In this document: piece after piece, positions 59,364 to 64,000 of the stretch
Layout: each line of letters starts with the position of its first letter
Numbering within the stretch: the first letter of the stretch is position 1
Assembly (NCBI GenBank): GCA_005765155.1
Contig: VCCP01000005.1
Location: forward strand, 3,906,001 to 3,970,000
Direction: 5' to 3'
Source of the DNA: Zelopaecilomyces penicillatus
Lineage: Eukaryota > Ascomycota > Sordariomycetes > Hypocreales > Pseudodiploosporaceae
DNA: 64,000 nucleotides
Program-made: the position numbers and the translations under genes
Notes under the pieces: model-generated
Told to the model about the DNA's origin: nothing
Seen by the model: only the letters and a program-made list of their open reading frames with translations
Databases searched by the model: none

Positions 59364-60937
59364 GTAGAGTTATGGATGTAGGGACAAACATAGGCGGCGT
59401 TGGGGGGTTGGCATTAAAATAGCGAAGTTTGTGTGTTTTGAGGCATTTCATTTCTTTTTGATTTGGTATAAATAGCTGGTGACGCTTAAGAATCTTCTGT
59501 AGCCGTTGTTTCAGTGGTTGTATATCAGCTGGATATTATTTTTTCATCTGCTCCGCTGATCCACAATGATATGGGAAATAGGTTGTGCGCGAGAGTATTG
59601 GAGTTGAACTTGATACCTTTGCAAGACGTGAATACACCAGACGGAGCTGTTTCAATATTTCGCATTGATCGGATCAAATTGTCGGAACACATCCGGGAGG
59701 CAGCCTGTTCTGATAGGCACATGTCCGTGCTAGACAAGGGGGCTTGGATCATTTGCATTTGGTATGCATACAACATAGGAATCTGTTGTGATTCCCCGCC
59801 AAAGCTGTTCCGTCCATCATGGAATCAATACCGTGTTACATCGAGAAGGGGAAAGGAGGGCATGCAAGCTACGAGATATTACTTTGTTATCAGTCCATGG
59901 TAACACCAATTCTCGTCAAAGGAGGATGGATACATTTCAATATTAAGCACGGAGCACTTTTGGGGTAGATACAAGATGATGGGGGGGCAGTGCCACGACC
60001 GTTCCTACGAACAAGCGCCGGCTGTTGGGCCTGCTGGTGGCCCACATGGTGGATGATGTGGATGTGGATGAATGGATGTCTTGCTGCTTGCGAGCTCTAT
60101 GGGCTGGGGGGAAAGCTGTGGAGTGAATGGTGACTGGATGAATGCATGGGATGCCAGCCACTCTGTTGTGGGTTATGGTTGATTCTGGTTGTTCTTGATT
60201 AGCGGAACAACTAAAAATGTAAGTCTCAATGTCCGACCGGAATATCCGTTACCATCACCGCACTTGGCAGCTGTGAGAAAACGGAAAGGGAGCACAACGG
60301 GCTTTTATTTGCTCCAGCGGAGGAGGAACAGGATGACTGAGATGATGCTGTAGTAAGTAAGGTAGTGATTCCAAAGGCTACGACGAAAAGAGCTAGGAGC
60401 GATGAAGCAACTGCGCCGCCGTAAAAGTAATTAGTCTATGAATGTCCGTTTTGCGAGTTATCTGGTCCGTCTGTTGCCCCAGGTGAAACACCGCTGACAG
60501 AATCCTGCAACAGCATCTGCCGCAGAAACACACACAGCCACAAGCCACCACTTCATTTCATCCACCCACCCCCCAACCCCGTCCATCCGTCTCCACGGTC
60601 CACCCATCACCCATCACACCTTAGTATGGGCCGATCCTCCCGTTCCTTTCCATAAACTTCGAAAGAACATTCCCTATTAAATACCCTACGGCGTCGTTTC
60701 GTTTTTAGGGTTCAACGTCAAGCCTCGCCTGTTGTTATTTCCCTATCTTCATGGTTGCCAGCATCCTCGCCCTCTTGCGAAACCACATCCATCGGCCGTT
60801 TCTTCGATTGTGTTCCGAGTGTAGCGCATCGTCTATACCTACCTACCTACCTAGGTAGCTTACTTGGGGGTGGTTGGGCAACACCAAACGAAGTCGCATC
60901 ATTTTACCCCAACTGCGATAGAAAGAGGCTTGCGACT
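59364..60937. other. Intergenic region, no gene recognised
   Basis: About 1.57 kb. A 129-codon frame at 59514-59903 lacks a good ATG and any recognised domain. The second half is the promoter of the RCR-like gene and carries C-rich repeats (60538-60620) and a short ACCT repeat near 60838-60853. Confidence 0.4.
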
Positions 60938-61592
60938 ATGTTTCTAGAAACAAGAGATGTTGAGTTTGTTGGTTCCTGGGATGATGATGATTTTTTTATT
61001 CCGTGGTGGCATACCAAGGTAAGCTTTGGGAGGGTTTGCGCTCTACGGATGCTCGAGATGTAGCGTCAACTTGACCAGACATAACTAACGAGCGGCAAAC
61101 GAACAGACTGGCTTAATCGTCAAATGGGCCATCATCGCCGGCATTATCATCTTCATCCTCCTGTTCGTTATCGGAGGGTATCTACATGCACAATCCAGAA
61201 TCAGCAAGGGCTTGCCTCCCTTGGCGTATCATCGTGTAAGTGTACACTATTCTACTACGTCTCGGCACCTTTTTGGAATCGCTTCATCTCTGCAACAATT
61301 ACTTACATCCAACCCTGCGATATAGTTCTTGGTCAAGAAAAACGCCCAACAAACCCCTCCGCCCGGCTGGGGTCCAGAAGGCAATCCTCCACCCAACGGC
61401 TACTACATGAACTACATGCCACCTCCGCCAGTCTACGATCCAAGCAGGCCGCCTCAGTACTCTGCTCCTCCCGATGGAAACACCAAGATCGATCCTTCGC
61501 AATGGAGATCAGATCCCACGCGGCGCCCAGCTGAGACGACTGCGGCGCCAATGTACGGTGCGCCCTCGGGACCTCCGCCTCCGACGTCCTGA
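60938..61592 (+). CDS. Single-pass membrane protein with PY motifs, RCR-like
   Basis: Exons 60938..61018, 61107..61235 and 61326..61592 give 158 aa. The acidic-aromatic N-terminus (GSWDDDDFFIPWWHTK) leads into one membrane segment (WAIIAGIIIFILLFVIGGYL). A basic juxtamembrane stretch follows (HAQSRISKGLPPLAYHRFLV), then a proline-rich tail with PPxY-type motifs (PPPPVYD, PPQYSAPP). The layout resembles fungal RCR-domain proteins, linked in yeast to Congo-red resistance and to sorting of plasma-membrane proteins by the Rsp5 ubiquitin ligase through PY motifs. I am moderately sure of this assignment. The first exon is the least certain part: ATG 60938 is the first in-frame Met before the conserved DDDDFFIPWW. 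Confidence 0.75.
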
Positions 61593-61962
61593 CGAGCGAG
61601 CGGACGGTCAATTAGAGAAACGAAAAGAAAGAAAAAGAATAATGGACGAAGAAATGAGGACAAGGGAAAATAAACATAATGACGACTCAATGTGGAAGAT
61701 TCGCTGGGAAGGGAATGCAGAACTCAAACGATGAATTACACAGCCAATTGGTCTAGCAGGCGCAAGGGGAGTTGGGTTTAGTATCGTGAAATTCAACTTG
61801 AAATAATTTTATAAGAGCGTCCTTATCGGACTGTTGGAAGTGGTGTACATATATTAAAGATCCCATCCCCGTGCAATGTCAGCATCGCATCCTCCAGATA
61901 CTCCTCCCAAACACCCTACCATTACTAGGTTATTATTACGTGTATAGTATGCCAGCCGTACC
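61593..61962. other. Intergenic region between convergent genes
   Basis: 370 bp holding the 3' regions of the RCR-like gene and the 208-aa protein gene. No other feature seen. Confidence 0.5.
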
Positions 61963-62712
61963 TCAATCGACGTCCATAGTAATGCACCCATCCTCATCCT
62001 CAACCTTATCAGGGAGTTGGTATACTGCTACAGCTGGCTGCCTGTTGTAGCTGGCTTCTATCGTCTTTCCTTCTCGCTCATCTTTTTGTCTCTCCCTCGC
62101 GCGATGGCGCGCCTCGATGATTGCTTTACGCACACTATCCTGCTCTTCAGGTACAGTCAGTGACTTGGGGTCGCTGTACAGCACCATCTGCATCCCAGCC
62201 AGTTCGCCTTCGTTGTTGGCGAGAATACGCGGGGGAATGCGGTTCAGCTTCAGGTGCTTCTCAATGTCGGGGAGGAAGACCAGCCTGCCTTCCTCGTTCT
62301 CGCTGTCTGAAGACAGCTCATCGTCCAGGTCGTAGATGTAGACTTTGTGTTTTGAGTCGTCGAGCTGCATGGAATCATCAGGAGACTGCAAGAACGGGTT
62401 GTTTCTCTCTGAGGCTACTGGCATTGGTAGGTTGGGTGAGGGTTCCTCGACGGGGACGTAGAGCTTAGGGCCATTGTGTTCTAAGGCGAGTCAGCCAATT
62501 CATCCAACCACTTTCTCGCATGTGCACCTGCAAGTTGGGACAAGGTCTTGCAGAGTAAAGGAAATATTAGAATAAAATAGAAGAAGAAAAAAAGACCACG
62601 CACCTATGTTAAGCAGACTCAGCCGCTTGGACAGGCGCTCGCGCTCGGTTTCCTGCGAGCTGGCCTTTCTTTTGCGCGCGGGTTGGCTGGGGCTGCTGCT
62701 GTCGAACTCCAT
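61963..62712 (-). CDS. Conserved-looking hypothetical protein, 208 aa
   Basis: Exons 62712..62604 and 62480..61963. The intron 62481-62603 (GTGCGTGG...GGCTGACTC...CTTAG) joins SKRLSLLNI to EHNGPKLYVPVEEP. The N-terminus is basic and Ser-rich (QPARKRKASSQETERERLSK), a likely nuclear localisation signal. The middle has VYIYDLDDELSSDSENEEGR followed by LVFLPDIEKHLKLNRIPPRI, then a helical RKAIIEARHRARERQKDERE segment. I do not recognise a named family, but the ordered central motif and clean splicing argue for a real gene. It is divergent from the alanyl-tRNA synthetase gene, about 265 bp from that gene's upstream ATG. Probably nuclear; function unknown. Confidence 0.75.
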
Positions 62713-62977
62713 GGTGCCTGTAATGAGACCTGGCGTGGGTGTCGAGGGAGATTGCGTCCTCAGCATCCAGGCTGGCTCTGCAGCAGTGCAGTCCATCCCT
62801 CCGTTTCTTACACCGTTCAACGTCTCTCCTCCTGCAGCACAGGCACGCAACGCAGCACGGCGCACGTCTTTCCTTTCCAGCCCGGCTGCATGCGATTGAT
62901 TACAATTGTTTGTCGCTCTCGTGCCGGCAGCCAATGGTTTGGCGAGCGCGGCGCTGCGTCATCGGGCGAGAGATTGA

Positions 62978-64000
62978 ATGGTCTTGGGCAGTGTGCAGCG
63001 GCGGTGCGGCAGTGCGGCGGCCAGAGTCGGGGTGGTGGCCAGAAGGCGCTGGAGCTCGCCCTATGTAGGCGGCGGCCTGGGAGGTCTGGCAGGCTTGACT
63101 CATTCTTGTAGAAGTTTCTACAAAACCCACCACCACCTTCTGTCGCCAGCATTCCCCCGCCATCCATGCTATCCACGCCTTCCATCTGCCAGGTCCCTGC
63201 AACCAGCCGTTCAACCACATCGCCGGCTTATTTCACACGCGACCGCCAGAATGTCTGAGGCCAAATGGCCCGGCGCGCTCGTGCGCAAGACTTATTTCGA
63301 TTTCTTCGAGGAGAGAGGCCATACACTGGGTAAGTTGGATGCTGCTGCACTGGGCGTTTTTGGTCCATTCCCCCCCCCCACCATCGGAGGTTCATCACCA
63401 CCCCTCATTGGCAATTCTCTGTCCAAGTCCATGGCAGAAGATGGTTGCTCCAAGTTACTTTGAGCATTAAATTTTCATGGCTCTTGTTTACACTTTCTTT
63501 TCTCTCTGAATGCACAAAGATTCCCCCTTCAACGAACCCATGGAGCTGACTTGCGATGCCATTCAGTCCCCTCCGGCTCCGTGGTCCCTCACAATGACCC
63601 CACCTTGCTCTTCACCAATGCGGGCATGAACCAGTTCAAGCCCATCTTCCTCGGCACAGTTGGCAAGTCGGATCCCATGTCGAAACTGAAGCGTGCGGTC
63701 GACAGCCAAAAGGTTATCCGCGCCGGTGGAAAGCACAACGATCTCGACGATGTCGGCAAGGACAGCTACCACCATACCTTCTTCGAGATGTTGGGTAACT
63801 GGTCCTTTGGAGATTATTTCAAAAAGGAGGGCATAGAAATGGCATGGGAGCTGTTGACCAAGGTCTATGGACTTGATCCTGATCGCCTTTACGTCACCTA
63901 TTTCGAAGGCAACTCTGCCTTGAACCTGGAGCCCGATTTGGAAGCCAAGGAGTTGTGGAAGGCGATTGGCGTTCCCGAGGACCACATTCTGCCTGGTAAC
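62978..64000 (+). CDS. ala1: Alanyl-tRNA synthetase, 5' part, cut by the window end
   Basis: The cytosolic form starts at ATG 63251 (MSEAKWPGALVRKTYFDFFE). Exon 1 ends at 63329 and exon 2 starts at 63567 after a 237-nt intron, joining RGHTL to VPSGSVVPHNDPTLLFTNAG. Class II AlaRS signatures follow: MNQFKPIFLG, RAVDSQKVIRAGGKHNDLDD and YHHTFFEMLGNWSFGDYFKK. Coding continues past 64000, so only the first part of the catalytic domain is present. An in-frame upstream ATG at 62978 would add 91 residues with many Arg, Ser and Ala and no Asp or Glu, which looks like a mitochondrial targeting sequence. Fungi often make both mitochondrial and cytosolic AlaRS from one gene, so dual starts are likely. 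Confidence 0.95.

Noticed and set aside
59514..59903. 129-codon plus-strand frame downstream of HRD3
   Set aside because: Begins with a non-ATG codon, no recognisable domain, and lies in the likely HRD3 3' region.

Overview
This window is nuclear DNA of a filamentous ascomycete, most likely a sordariomycete of the order Hypocreales. Genes carry short introns (about 50-120 nt) with GT...CTRAC...YAG signals, intergenic spaces are long, and the conserved proteins (RPB1, SSB, HRD3, SWD1, THG1, TMA23, alanyl-tRNA synthetase) are of filamentous-fungal type. The order assignment is an impression from protein sequence, not a measured phylogeny.

Layout. 0-7 kb: an F-box/WD40-like protein (minus), then a low-complexity two-TM membrane protein (plus) whose long frame is interrupted by one in-frame TAG. 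7.0-8.6 kb: a tiny three-exon gene with a frame-shifting 23-bp tandem duplication, followed by an 867-bp non-autonomous inverted-repeat element with near-perfect 34-bp termini, a fold-back interior and a telomere-like core. 10.3-16.7 kb: an NAD(P)-binding Rossmann protein containing a 14-nt micro-exon, the ribosome-associated Hsp70 SSB, and an F-box-type protein that seems to change frame at a GGA repeat. 16.7-32 kb: a gene-poor stretch with a small 104-aa protein and a two-exon 69-residue cysteine-rich gene. 32-35 kb: a leucine-rich F-box-type ORF whose first exon I could not find.

35.4-64 kb is dense with housekeeping genes: RPB1 and SWD1 (minus), THG1 (plus), TMA23 (minus), a DUF726/Mil1-like membrane hydrolase (plus), an Msb1/Mug8-type protein (minus), HRD3/SEL1 (plus), an RCR-like small membrane protein (plus), an unknown 208-aa protein (minus), and the 5' part of the alanyl-tRNA synthetase gene, which runs off the right end. 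Several serve gene expression (RPB1 transcription, SWD1 histone H3K4 methylation, THG1 and alanyl-tRNA synthetase in tRNA maturation and charging, TMA23 ribosome biogenesis, SSB nascent-chain folding). They do not form an operon or a metabolic cluster. I see no secondary-metabolite cluster, CRISPR array or rRNA, and I could not identify a tRNA by eye.

Intron-exon structures were worked out by hand from splice signals and reading-frame closure. Every multi-exon model given as complete sums to a multiple of three. The most unusual material is in 4-9 kb (broken genes plus the fold-back element) and at 29.3-30.1 kb (the small cysteine-rich gene behind a leader of about 450 bp without any ATG).
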